From contig JAEWNN010000117.1 of NCBI GenBank assembly GCA_023457035.1, positions 1 through 5,902 on the forward strand: a stretch of 5,902 bases of DNA, in the 5' to 3' direction. Position 1 is the first letter of the stretch. Each line of letters begins with the position of its first letter. This document shows positions 1-5,902 of the stretch, one piece after another. The notes below the pieces were generated by a model that was not told the DNA's origin, did not search any database, and saw only the letters and a program-made list of their open reading frames with translations. Origin of the DNA: Verrucomicrobiota bacterium. GTDB lineage: Bacteria; Verrucomicrobiota; Verrucomicrobiia; Opitutales; Opitutaceae. Made by a program: the position numbers and the translations under genes.

Positions 1-2058
1 TACGACCTCAACAATGATGGAGCCATGGAGATCATCGCGGGGCGGCATAGTGTTTTGTACGTTTGGGACAACAAGGGGAAGAAGCTATGGCGTGCTCCGG
101 TCGGGGAGAATTCCTCCTCACCCAATGACCACGGATCATCCCGCCAATATGCGGCACCGGTAGTCGGAGACCTCGACCATGACGGCCATGGCGAGATTGC
201 GATCGCCTACTCCAACAAAGTGGTGGTGTACGATCACACCGGAATGATTCTGCCCGGTTGGCCGCAAACCTTTCCGGGCTCTGATGGCGAGATCCGGTCG
301 ATTGCGGGGGTGGATCTGGATCGCGACAATCGCGTCGAAATCCTCGCCGTAAAGACCGGGAGTGGGCCTGTGACCGTGGCGTGGGACATCACCGGCAAGG
401 TTGTACCGGGATGGCCGCAGCTGAAGGGATACGCCGGGGGCAACGATTTTGGCGGCTACAATCAGAATATTGGCGCCGCGGACCTTGACGGCGACTCGCT
501 TCCGGAAGTCGTCAGCACTTATGACATCTGCCATATTGGCATCATGCATGCCGACGGAGCGCCATTTCCGGCGAATCCGGCGTTCTCCGCGGCGGGCCCC
601 TGGGCTTCAAGCGTCCCGATGTTCCACAGGCTGGATCTCGCCAAACAAGGGTGGGGGCCCGACAACAACGATCGGGATGAGTTCACCGATTCGCCCCCCT
701 GCTTCGGCGACCTCGACGGGGACGGCCTGCCGGAAGTGATTCTCTATTCGGACCATGAACGGGCCGGCGAGTACATCAACCGCGGCAATTCCCTCTGGGT
801 CCTGAATCCTGACATGACGCGCGTACAGGGATTCGGAACACCGCTCTGTTCCGGCATGCCCCTGTATACTGGGTATGAGAACAACATCGTTCAGGTTGCG
901 CCCGCACCGGCCGTTGCCGACATCGCCGGAGATAGGCGCCCGGAAATCGTGGTTCCTTCCTACGATGGAAAGATGCGCTGCTTCTCTCCCGATGGAAGCA
1001 CCCTCTGGACGTACACTTTCGACAATGGGGCGGGGGTATTCATTGGGGCCAGTGGCGCGGTCATCGGCGACTTGAACGCCGATGCCATTCCGGAAGTCGT
1101 CTTCACGACCTATTCGGTCGACCAGAACGCTTCCCATCTCATCATCTTGGACGGCAACGGTGTTCAGCTTCACAAGACACCGATCGCCAAGAGAGGCAGC
1201 ATGAGCCCGCCTGTGCTTGCGGATATCGATGGCGATCACCGGGTCGAGATCGTCATCTCGCTCAAAGATACCTTGGGCGGCGGCGCGGGCGGAGTGCAGA
1301 TCTGGGATGTGGCATCTGCATCGGACAACCTTCTCCCGTGGCCGACCGGGAGAGGGAACAACCTACGGAACGGGCAGGGTTCGCCCACCCTGCCCCCGTC
1401 CGCCCCGACCGACCTCGCCGGCACCGCCACCTCCGCCACCGCGATCAAACTCACCTGGACTGCCTCAACCGACGACGTCGGCGTCACCGGATATCGGATC
1501 TATCGCGACGGCAGCCAGGTTGGCACGGTCACCTCCACAACCTACACCGACACCGGCCTGACCACCGGCACGGCCTACAGCTATCAAGTGGTCGCCTTCG
1601 ACGCCGCCGGCCTCGTCTCGGGCTTCTCCGCCGCAGCCAGCGTCCTCGCCCACGACGAGGCCTACACCACCTTCGCCGATTGGGTCGCCGCTAACTTCAC
1701 CGCCGCTGAGCAGGCCGACGATGCCATCTCCGGCCCGCTCGCCGACCCCGACGGCTGCGGTCTCGCCAACCTCGCCCGCTACGCCTTCGGCCTCACTGCC
1801 CGCGGCCCCATTGCCACCCCGGTCGCGCTCACAGTCTCCGGCCCCGACAGCGCCCAGCACCTCGTGCTCACCTTTCCCCGCAAAGGTTACGCCCCGGACA
1901 TCCAATACATCGTCCAGTCCAGCACCGACCTCGTCACTTGGGCCGGCCTCGAGACCGTCTCTCCCGGCTACCCGAAGAGCTTCAGCTTCACCGACTCCAC
2001 CGCACTCGGCTCCGCCCCCCGCCGCTTCCTGCGCCTGCGCATCACCACCTCCCCGTAG
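1..2058 (+). CDS. FG-GAP/VCBS repeat protein with FN3 domain and Verrucomicrobiota-type C-terminal module (5' truncated)
   Basis: The reading frame is already open at base 1 with a repeat motif (DLNNDGAMEI), so the true start lies upstream. Position 25 is only an internal Met. Numbering from base 1, eight Asp-rich FG-GAP/VCBS motifs are visible near residues 2, 57, 105, 161, 237, 307, 357 and 408, for example DLDGDGLPEV. The spacing is about 48-76 residues, as in a seven- or eight-bladed beta-propeller with calcium-binding loops. The propeller ends with LLPWPTGRGNNLRNG near 444-458, a signature often seen at the end of such propellers. A fibronectin type III domain follows (about 466-549), then a C-terminal module (about 555-685) ending in RRFLRLRITTSP. 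The protein is probably exported and extracellular, binding a ligand or polysaccharide. A catalytic domain may lie in the missing N-terminal part. Codon use shifts near base 1380: the propeller has noticeably lower GC at third positions than the rest. The next gene follows 43 bp downstream with no terminator between them, so co-transcription is likely. Confidence 0.9.
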   Translation, partial: YDLNNDGAMEIIAGRHSVLYVWDNKGKKLWRAPVGENSSSPNDHGSSRQYAAPVVGDLDHDGHGEIAIAYSNKVVVYDHTGMILPGWPQTFPGSDGEIRSIAGVDLDRDNRVEILAVKTGSGPVTVAWDITGKVVPGWPQLKGYAGGNDFGGYNQNIGAADLDGDSLPEVVSTYDICHIGIMHADGAPFPANPAFSAAGPWASSVPMFHRLDLAKQGWGPDNNDRDEFTDSPPCFGDLDGDGLPEVILYSDHERAGEYINRGNSLWVLNPDMTRVQGFGTPLCSGMPLYTGYENNIVQVAPAPAVADIAGDRRPEIVVPSYDGKMRCFSPDGSTLWTYTFDNGAGVFIGASGAVIGDLNADAIPEVVFTTYSVDQNASHLIILDGNGVQLHKTPIAKRGSMSPPVLADIDGDHRVEIVISLKDTLGGGAGGVQIWDVASASDNLLPWPTGRGNNLRNGQGSPTLPPSAPTDLAGTATSATAIKLTWTASTDDVGVTGYRIYRDGSQVGTVTSTTYTDTGLTTGTAYSYQVVAFDAAGLVSGFSAAASVLAHDEAYTTFADWVAANFTAAEQADDAISGPLADPDGCGLANLARYAFGLTARGPIATPVALTVSGPDSAQHLVLTFPRKGYAPDIQYIVQSSTDLVTWAGLETVSPGYPKSFSFTDSTALGSAPRRFLRLRITTSP
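1663..2055 (+). other. C-terminal module, copy 1 (shared with the next gene)
   Basis: About 131 residues at the end of the FG-GAP protein. It opens with Y-T-T-F-x-x-W and ANFT, continues with DDAISGPLADPDGCGLANLA and RYAFGL, has a beta-strand with QSSTDLVTW, and ends APRRFLRLRI. The same order of motifs ends the beta-helix protein at 3296-3682. The two copies share a perfect 19-bp DNA match (1718-1736 and 3342-3360). The DPDGCG segment looks like a thrombospondin type 3-like calcium loop in which the usual third Asp is Cys586. A sorting or surface-attachment role is inferred from its position, not shown. Confidence 0.75.
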
Positions 2059-2101
2059 CTGCACACCGCAGCCTTCCCCCTCACCGCCTTCCGTCCTCCG
2101 C

Positions 2102-3685
2102 ATGAGAACGCGTCTTCTCCCCGTCACCGCACTCCTCACGCTCCTCGCCGTGCCGCTCGCTGCACAGCCCAGCGACTCGGTCACCGTCTCGACCACCGCG
2201 GAACTCATCGACGCCGTCTTCGCCCTCAACAACTTCAACGGCCCGCGCACCATCCTCCTCCGCGACGGCCTCTACACGCTCACCGAGCACAACTACATCT
2301 ACCTCGTTCAGCCCGGCGTCACCTTCCGCGGCCTCTCCGGCAACCGCGACGCCGTCGTCCTCCAGGGCGACTCCGTCTTCCACGCCGACGGTTCCCGCAC
2401 CGGTGGCACCATCGGCAACGTGATCGGCGTCGCCGCCGACAGTTTCACCCTCGAGAACCTCTCCGTCGGCAACTGCGCCAACCACGCCGTCCAGCTCCAA
2501 CTCGACATCGACAACTGCGTCTTCCGCAACGTCCGCTTCTTCAATACCGGCGAGCAGATGCTCAAGGTGCCCAGCGACGGCTCCGCGGACCACTCCGACA
2601 ACGGCCTCGTCGAGGACTGTCTCTTCGAGTATCCCGCCGGCCTCGGCCCCCAGTGGTACATCGGCGGCGTCGACGCCCACCGCGCCCGCCACTGGACCGT
2701 GCGCCGCTGCACCTTCCGCAATATCCGCAGCCCCTCGGGCGCGGTCGCCGAGCACGCGATCCACTTCTGGAACTCCTGCGTCGACATCACCGTCGAGCAG
2801 AACCTGATCGTCGATTGTGACCGAGGCATCGGCTTCGGCCTCGGCACCAGCCCCACCACCGGCGGCGTGATCCGCAACAACATGATCTACCACCGCGCCG
2901 TCGCCGGCTTCGCCGATGTCGGCATCGGACTGGAGAGCGCCGCCGACGTCCAAGTCCACAACAACACGATCTTCCTCCAGAGCGGCTACCCCCACGCCAT
3001 CGAGTACCGCTTCGCGGCGACCACCGCGCAGATCTACAACAACCTCACCAACGCCCTCATTCGTCAGCGCGACGGCGCCACCGCCACCCTCGGCAACAAT
3101 GTCACCAACGCCCAGGCCACGTGGTTCGTCGCCCCTGCCGCCGGCGACCTCCGCCTCGCTTCGCCCGTCGCCGCCGTGGTCGACAAGGGCCGCGCCATCA
3201 CCGGCCTCGCCACCGACCTCGACGGCGAACCCCGCCCGCAAGGGGCCGGCATCGACGTGGGCGCCGACGAGTTCACCGAGGTTCCGCCCGCGGTCTACGC
3301 CACCTGGCGCACCACGAACTTCACGGGCACCGACCTGACCAACGATGCCATCTCCGGCCCCAGCGCCGACCCCGATCGTTGCGGCCTGTCCAATTTCGCC
3401 CGCTACGCTTTCGCCCTGCCCGCCCGCGGGTCCGTCGAGAACCCGATCACCGTCGGCACCGTCACCTCCGCCGCCGAGAGCTACCTCACCCTCACCTTCC
3501 CGCGCCCCACCACCGCGAGCGACCTGACCTACACGCTCGAGAACAGCACCGACCTCACCACTTGGACCGCCGTGCCCGGCCAGACCTACACCGCCGGCGC
3601 CAGCCCGCTCACCGTGCAGGACGTTGTCGCGGTGGCGACCTCCCCTCGCCGCTTCCTGCGGCTCCGTGTCACCGTCGATCCATAG
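2102..3685 (+). CDS. Secreted right-handed parallel beta-helix repeat protein
   Basis: The protein has 527 residues. The ATG at 2102 is chosen because it begins a clean Sec signal peptide (MRTR, then a Leu/Ala-rich core, probable cleavage after PLAA before QPSD). The frame is open further upstream, but that stretch is an out-of-frame shadow of the previous gene. The mature N-terminus (VSTTAELIDAV, then TILLRDGLYTL) matches the entry to pectate-lyase-like beta-helices. Repeated coils with Asn-rich turns follow, such as FTLENLSVGN, GVIRNNMIYH and VQVHNNTIF. A dense motif cluster lies at WYIGGVDAHRARHW (185-198), EHAIHFW (217-223) and DCDRGIGFGLG (238-248), which could line an active or binding groove. 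DLDGEPRP to GAGIDVGADEF (ending at 391) resembles a choice-of-anchor Q tail. Residues 399-527 repeat the C-terminal module of the preceding protein. A polysaccharide lyase or hydrolase is possible, but no characterised family is recognised. No Shine-Dalgarno sequence is visible; the leader is pyrimidine-rich. Confidence 0.92.
   Translation: MRTRLLPVTALLTLLAVPLAAQPSDSVTVSTTAELIDAVFALNNFNGPRTILLRDGLYTLTEHNYIYLVQPGVTFRGLSGNRDAVVLQGDSVFHADGSRTGGTIGNVIGVAADSFTLENLSVGNCANHAVQLQLDIDNCVFRNVRFFNTGEQMLKVPSDGSADHSDNGLVEDCLFEYPAGLGPQWYIGGVDAHRARHWTVRRCTFRNIRSPSGAVAEHAIHFWNSCVDITVEQNLIVDCDRGIGFGLGTSPTTGGVIRNNMIYHRAVAGFADVGIGLESAADVQVHNNTIFLQSGYPHAIEYRFAATTAQIYNNLTNALIRQRDGATATLGNNVTNAQATWFVAPAAGDLRLASPVAAVVDKGRAITGLATDLDGEPRPQGAGIDVGADEFTEVPPAVYATWRTTNFTGTDLTNDAISGPSADPDRCGLSNFARYAFALPARGSVENPITVGTVTSAAESYLTLTFPRPTTASDLTYTLENSTDLTTWTAVPGQTYTAGASPLTVQDVVAVATSPRRFLRLRVTVDP
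3296..3682 (+). other. C-terminal module, copy 2
   Basis: About 129 residues. It begins Y-A-T-W, then TTNFTGTDLTNDAISGPSAD, with DPDRCGLSNFARYAFAL near 423-439, the strand YTLENSTDLTTW, and the end SPRRFLRLRVTVDP. It is homologous to 1663-2055, as shown by shared motif order, identical short blocks and the 19-bp perfect DNA match. Both copies carry Cys where the typical family loop carries Asp (Cys427 here). It probably serves a common export, anchoring or matrix-binding step for both proteins. This is inferred from its recurrence at the C-terminus of exported proteins. Confidence 0.75.
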
Positions 3686-3737
3686 CAGTCCGGCCCGTCG
3701 CCCGCCGTCCACGGTCCACGGCCCACCGGGCCTCGGC

Positions 3738-3767
3738 GCCGCGCCGCTTCCTCCGGCGGAGCGCGGC
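3738..3767. repeat. 14-bp direct repeat copy 1, forms GC hairpin
   Basis: The sequence GCCGCGCCGCTTCC (3738-3751) recurs exactly at 3959-3972. In both places the first seven bases (GCCGCGC) are complementary to a GCGCGGC downstream, here at 3761-3767, with a 16-nt loop. It overlaps an alternative perfect six-pair hairpin at 3758-3773. It could be a terminator component or a dispersed intergenic repeat. High GC raises the chance of coincidence. Confidence 0.35.
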
Positions 3768-3902
3768 CGCTCCCTGCACGCCGCCCGTCGCATTTTTCGC
3801 AGTATGTTTGCAATCCGAAGACAAACTCGGCTCGCCACCAGCGATCCGATACCCAGAGTCGTCGCCCTTTCCTCTCCGAATCCGGTCCGCCGGCCTCGGC
3901 GG

Positions 3903-3943
3903 AAAAGCCGGCCGCCTGTGGGGGGCGGCCGGTCCTTCCCTTT
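3903..3943. terminator. Bidirectional rho-independent terminator
   Basis: A nine-pair perfect stem, CCGGCCGCC (3908-3916) with GGCGGCCGG (3924-3932), encloses a 7-nt loop. AAAA at 3903-3906 precedes it and a pyrimidine-rich TCCTTCCCTTT follows at 3933-3943. Read on the minus strand, the stem is followed by C and TTTT, the better match to an intrinsic terminator. It lies about 65 bp after the stop of the 3997-4221 gene. On the plus strand the T tract is interrupted, but it may also stop transcription from the beta-helix gene. Its position between convergent genes fits a shared terminator. Confidence 0.75.
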
Positions 3944-3958
3944 CCGGTCCGGCGGGCC

Positions 3959-3984
3959 GCCGCGCCGCTTCCCGCGCGCGCGGC
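3959..3984. repeat. 14-bp direct repeat copy 2, forms GC hairpin
   Basis: This is the second copy of GCCGCGCCGCTTCC (3959-3972). Its GCCGCGC arm (3959-3965) pairs with GCGCGGC (3978-3984) around a 12-nt loop. It lies 12 bp beyond the stop codon of the minus-strand gene, between that stop and the main terminator, so it may stabilise that transcript's 3' end. Confidence 0.35.
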
Positions 3985-3996
3985 CCCACCCCAGGA

Positions 3997-4221
3997 TCAC
4001 CGCTGGGGATCGATGTGGACAAAGACCGAACTGACGCAGGGCGGGCGGGTCGACTCCCACTCGGTCTTCAGCGCATGGAAATCCCCGACCCTGGCGACAT
4101 AACCTTCCAACACGATCGTCTCGGGAGGGCCGGCATGCACGGTGAAGCGCACCCGACTGAAACGGGCCTGGCTCGTGAAGTCCTCGGCATGCTCGCGCAA
4201 ATGTTCGGCTGGGGTGGTCAT
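3997..4221 (-). CDS. Small conserved-looking protein, possibly BON-like
   Basis: The protein has 74 residues and begins MTTPAEHLREHAEDF. It has a short N-terminal helix-like segment, then strands RVRFTVHAG and TIVLEGYV, a helix-like GDFHALKTEWEST, and a final strand SVFVHIDPQR. The beta-beta-alpha-beta order and the 'xVxLEGYV' strand recall a BON-type fold. The match is weak and no function is assigned. There is no signal peptide or membrane segment, so it is probably cytoplasmic. The ATG at 4221 is preferred: the frame extends to a TTG at 4326, but the added residues look like non-coding sequence. Codon use is balanced and real-looking on this strand, and a good terminator follows its stop. 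It is divergent from the nitroreductase-like gene and convergent with the beta-helix gene, so it forms its own transcription unit. No Shine-Dalgarno sequence is visible. Confidence 0.7.
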   Translation of the reverse strand: MTTPAEHLREHAEDFTSQARFSRVRFTVHAGPPETIVLEGYVARVGDFHALKTEWESTRPPCVSSVFVHIDPQR

Positions 4222-4457
4222 CGTGGTTGGGCGGGGAGCCGGAAGGCGGCCCACGGTGGTGGGAAGAAGGGCGCCACTCCGTGTCCCGGCGGCTTCGTTT
4301 GTGATCGCGCGCTCGCCTCGGGGCAACTCGGCAATCCACCCGGGAGGCGCCCCGTCGCGTCAACCAACGGTAACAATCCCCCCACGCGCCTCCGTATCCG
4401 CTATCTCGTTTGCCGCAGCCGGCGCGCCGCGCCAACTTCAGCTTCCTCGACCGCCGC
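4222..4457. other. Divergent intergenic region, 236 bp
   Basis: This region separates the minus-strand small gene from the plus-strand nitroreductase-like gene and should hold both promoters. The only AT-richer stretch is around 4360-4378 (CAACCAACGGTAACAAT). A minus-strand TTGACG lies at 4358-4363 without a good -10 partner. TATCCGCTATCT-like sequence near 4395-4406 is a weak -10 candidate on the plus strand. No operator, riboswitch or RNA gene could be supported. Confidence 0.4.
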
Positions 4458-5902
4458 ATGCCACCGCTCCGCCCCTTCCCTCTCGCCGGCGCCCTCCTCG
4501 GCCTCGCGCTCCTCGCCGGTGCCGCCGGCGCCCAGGACATCGCCCTGCCTGCCCCGCGCGGCGCCGACCACGCCATCAACCGCATCCTCGCGGCGCGCCG
4601 CGATGCCACCGCCTTCGCGCCCACCGCGCTTTCCCGGCAGGCCGTGTCCGATCTCCTCTGGGCCGCGACCGGCATCAACCGCCCCCTCACCGGCCACCGC
4701 ACCACCAACTACTCCTACGCCAGCCGCGACGAGGTGATCTACGTCCTATGTGCCGAGGGCGTCTTCGTCTACGATCAGCTCGAGCACCTCCTCACCCGGC
4801 AATCCACGACCGATCTGCGCCCCCTGCTCGCCGCCCCCGCCGCCGCCGCGCCCCTCACCTTCGCCATCGCCAGCTACAACAGCTCGATCGACTTCTTCGG
4901 CGCGATCCACTCGGGGTTCGTCTCCGAGAACATCGCGCTCGCCTGCGCCGACCGCGGCCTCGCGTCCCTCCCGTCCGCGACGATTCCCGCCGCGCTGCCG
5001 GTGGCCCTCGGCCTGCCCGCCAACCAGCTCCTGCTCACCCTGCACAGCGTCGGCCACCCCGAGGGCACCACCGCCGCCGACCCCGCGTGGGGCGTCGCCG
5101 CCGGGGTGCTGCCACCGGCCGCCGTCGACACCGCCCCCGCGCTCCGCATCCTCAAGTGCCGCCGCTCGACCCGCTCCTTCGCCGCGACCACGTTCTCCGA
5201 TCAGACCCTCGCCGATCTCCTTTGGGCCGGGCTCGGCCACAACGGCACCGCCGATCCCGAGCGTACCGCCCCGCCCCTGTCCGGCCCGCGGTCGATCGAC
5301 CTCTACGTGGCCCGCACCGGCGGCGTCTACCGGTACGTGACCGAAGCCGGCGAGCCCCCCCGGCTCGTCCAGGTCTCCACTACCGAGGTCCGTGGCACGC
5401 TCGGCTACGCTTCGGTCCCGGCGATCTTCATCTACGTCGCCGACTACGCGAAACTGGCCGGCACCAACAGCGCGAAGCAGCGCCTCGCCTGCCTGCACAC
5501 CGGCCACATCTCGCAGAACGTCGCCGCCTACGCCGCCGCCGAGGGGCTCGGCGAACTCGTCCGTTCCAGCGTGGCGGATGTCTCGGCCGCCCTCGGGCTC
5601 ACCGTCGACCAGCATATCCTGTTCACCCAGACGCTCGGGCACCCGGCCGCCCCGCCGGGCACCTCCACCGTGACCGTCGTCGCCTCCGCGGGAGGCACAG
5701 TCACCGGCGACGCCACGCAGTCCGTCGCCTTCGGCGCCGCCGGGGCCCCGCTCACCGCCACCGCCGCTCCGGGCTACCAGTTCTCCCATTGGTCCGGGTT
5801 GCCCGGCGGCCGTGTCCCGACGCCCACGCTCGCGTTGCCCTACGTGACCTGCGCGATGAACCTCACCGCCGTCTTCGTCACCGCCCCGGGCACCTACACG
5901 AC
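4458..5902 (+). CDS. Exported tandem SagB/nitroreductase-like protein with InlB B-repeat-like domain (3' truncated)
   Basis: The frame is open without a stop for 481 codons to the window edge. The ATG at 4458 starts a clear Sec signal peptide (MPPLRPFPLAG, Leu/Ala core, probable cleavage at AGA before QDIALP). Domain 1 (about 27-203) and domain 2 (about 226-397) share one motif order: an Arg-rich FMN-phosphate-type motif (RRDATAF at 47-53; RRSTRSF at 235-241), then LLWAA/LLWAG with G-x-N (Trp68, Trp256), then SGFVSENIALA or TGHISQNVAAYAA with GL, then a closing VGHPEG or LGHPA. This is the pattern of SagB/ThcOx-type nitroreductase-fold flavin oxidoreductases. Domain 2 keeps the canonical RRSxR; domain 1 does not. 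Residues about 403-474 (VTVVASAGGTVTG, then APGYQFSHWSG and NLTAVF) resemble a divergent InlB B-repeat. The substrate is unknown. No peptide precursor or cyclodehydratase genes lie nearby, so azole synthesis is not supported. Upstream lacks a Shine-Dalgarno sequence. Confidence 0.88.
   Translation, partial: MPPLRPFPLAGALLGLALLAGAAGAQDIALPAPRGADHAINRILAARRDATAFAPTALSRQAVSDLLWAATGINRPLTGHRTTNYSYASRDEVIYVLCAEGVFVYDQLEHLLTRQSTTDLRPLLAAPAAAAPLTFAIASYNSSIDFFGAIHSGFVSENIALACADRGLASLPSATIPAALPVALGLPANQLLLTLHSVGHPEGTTAADPAWGVAAGVLPPAAVDTAPALRILKCRRSTRSFAATTFSDQTLADLLWAGLGHNGTADPERTAPPLSGPRSIDLYVARTGGVYRYVTEAGEPPRLVQVSTTEVRGTLGYASVPAIFIYVADYAKLAGTNSAKQRLACLHTGHISQNVAAYAAAEGLGELVRSSVADVSAALGLTVDQHILFTQTLGHPAAPPGTSTVTVVASAGGTVTGDATQSVAFGAAGAPLTATAAPGYQFSHWSGLPGGRVPTPTLALPYVTCAMNLTAVFVTAPGTYT

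Larger units (their letters stand above)
3686..3996. other. Convergent intergenic region, 311 bp
   Basis: No convincing gene lies here, although several frames remain open because of the high GC content. It separates the end of the beta-helix gene from the end of the minus-strand small gene. Contents in order are: a short tandem GTCCACG GTCCACG (3707-3720); a GC hairpin GGAGCG-CGGC-CGCTCC (3758-3773) that may help terminate the upstream gene; an AT-richer patch (3791-3830) containing GTTTG and CAAAC arms 11 nt apart; the strong terminator hairpin (3903-3943); and a second GC hairpin close to the minus-strand stop codon. Confidence 0.6.

Noticed and set aside
1721..2101. Upstream extension of the beta-helix gene to an ATG at 1721
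   Set aside because: The added 127 residues are a Pro/Ser/Ala-rich out-of-frame reading of the previous gene, and a good signal peptide begins exactly at 2102.
4222..4326. TTG-initiated N-terminal extension of the small minus-strand gene
   Set aside because: The added 35 residues look non-coding, the start is TTG, and no ribosome-binding site supports it. The ATG at 4221 is simpler.
4335..4363. Minus-strand promoter with TTGACG as -35
   Set aside because: No -10 hexamer better than three of six matches lies at suitable spacing.
2081..4708. Very long minus-strand open frame (875 codons) across the beta-helix gene and beyond
   Set aside because: Its translation is Gly/Ala/Arg/Val-rich low complexity with no domain. 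It is the mirror of strongly C-ending codons on the plus strand, which suppress antisense stops.
3121..4737. Plus-strand 538-codon open frame spanning the end of the beta-helix gene and the intergenic region
   Set aside because: It is Arg/Pro-rich, overlaps the supported frame and the terminator, and shows no domain. It is a GC-driven shadow.
4746..5789. Minus-strand 347-codon open frame opposite the nitroreductase-like gene
   Set aside because: It is Gly/Arg/Glu-rich low complexity, opposite a frame with clear signal peptide and domain motifs.
4458..5902. RiPP azoline-oxidation cluster suggested by SagB-like domains
   Set aside because: There is no precursor peptide, cyclodehydratase or transporter gene in the window, and the protein is exported, unlike classic azole-forming SagB enzymes.

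Overview
The window is a GC-rich bacterial chromosome fragment with strongly C-ending codons. It carries a set of exported proteins. Two neighbouring proteins end in the same module: a degenerate 'DPDxDGLxNLxRYAFGL' loop, a 'YTLENSTDLTTW'-like strand and a terminal 'RRFLRLRV'. From family knowledge this architecture is typical of secreted proteins of Verrucomicrobiota, especially Opitutales/Opitutaceae-like genomes. That assignment is an inference, because no marker gene is present.

Layout. Positions 1-2058 (+) hold the 3' part of a large secreted protein with eight visible FG-GAP/VCBS-type Asp-rich repeats (beta-propeller), then a fibronectin type III domain, then the C-terminal module. After 43 bp, positions 2102-3685 (+) encode a complete 527-residue exported right-handed parallel beta-helix protein with a choice-of-anchor-Q-like tail and the same C-terminal module. 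Positions 3686-3996 are a convergent intergenic region with a strong GC hairpin terminator (T-rich on both strands) and a pair of related GC-rich hairpins. Positions 3997-4221 (-) encode a 74-residue orphan protein that may be distantly BON-like. Positions 4222-4457 are a divergent intergenic region with no convincing promoter. From 4458 to the window edge an open frame (+) encodes an exported protein with two tandem SagB/nitroreductase-like domains followed by an InlB B-repeat-like beta domain, truncated by the window.

Function. The first two genes are co-directional and closely spaced, and both look like extracellular carbohydrate- or surface-associated proteins sharing one C-terminal targeting or adhesion module. 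No sequence evidence ties them to a defined pathway. The third large gene is the most unusual: nitroreductase-fold flavoproteins are normally cytoplasmic, while this one has a Sec signal peptide, is duplicated, and has lost the canonical FMN-phosphate motif in its first copy. No RNA genes, CRISPR arrays, insertion sequences or phage genes were seen.
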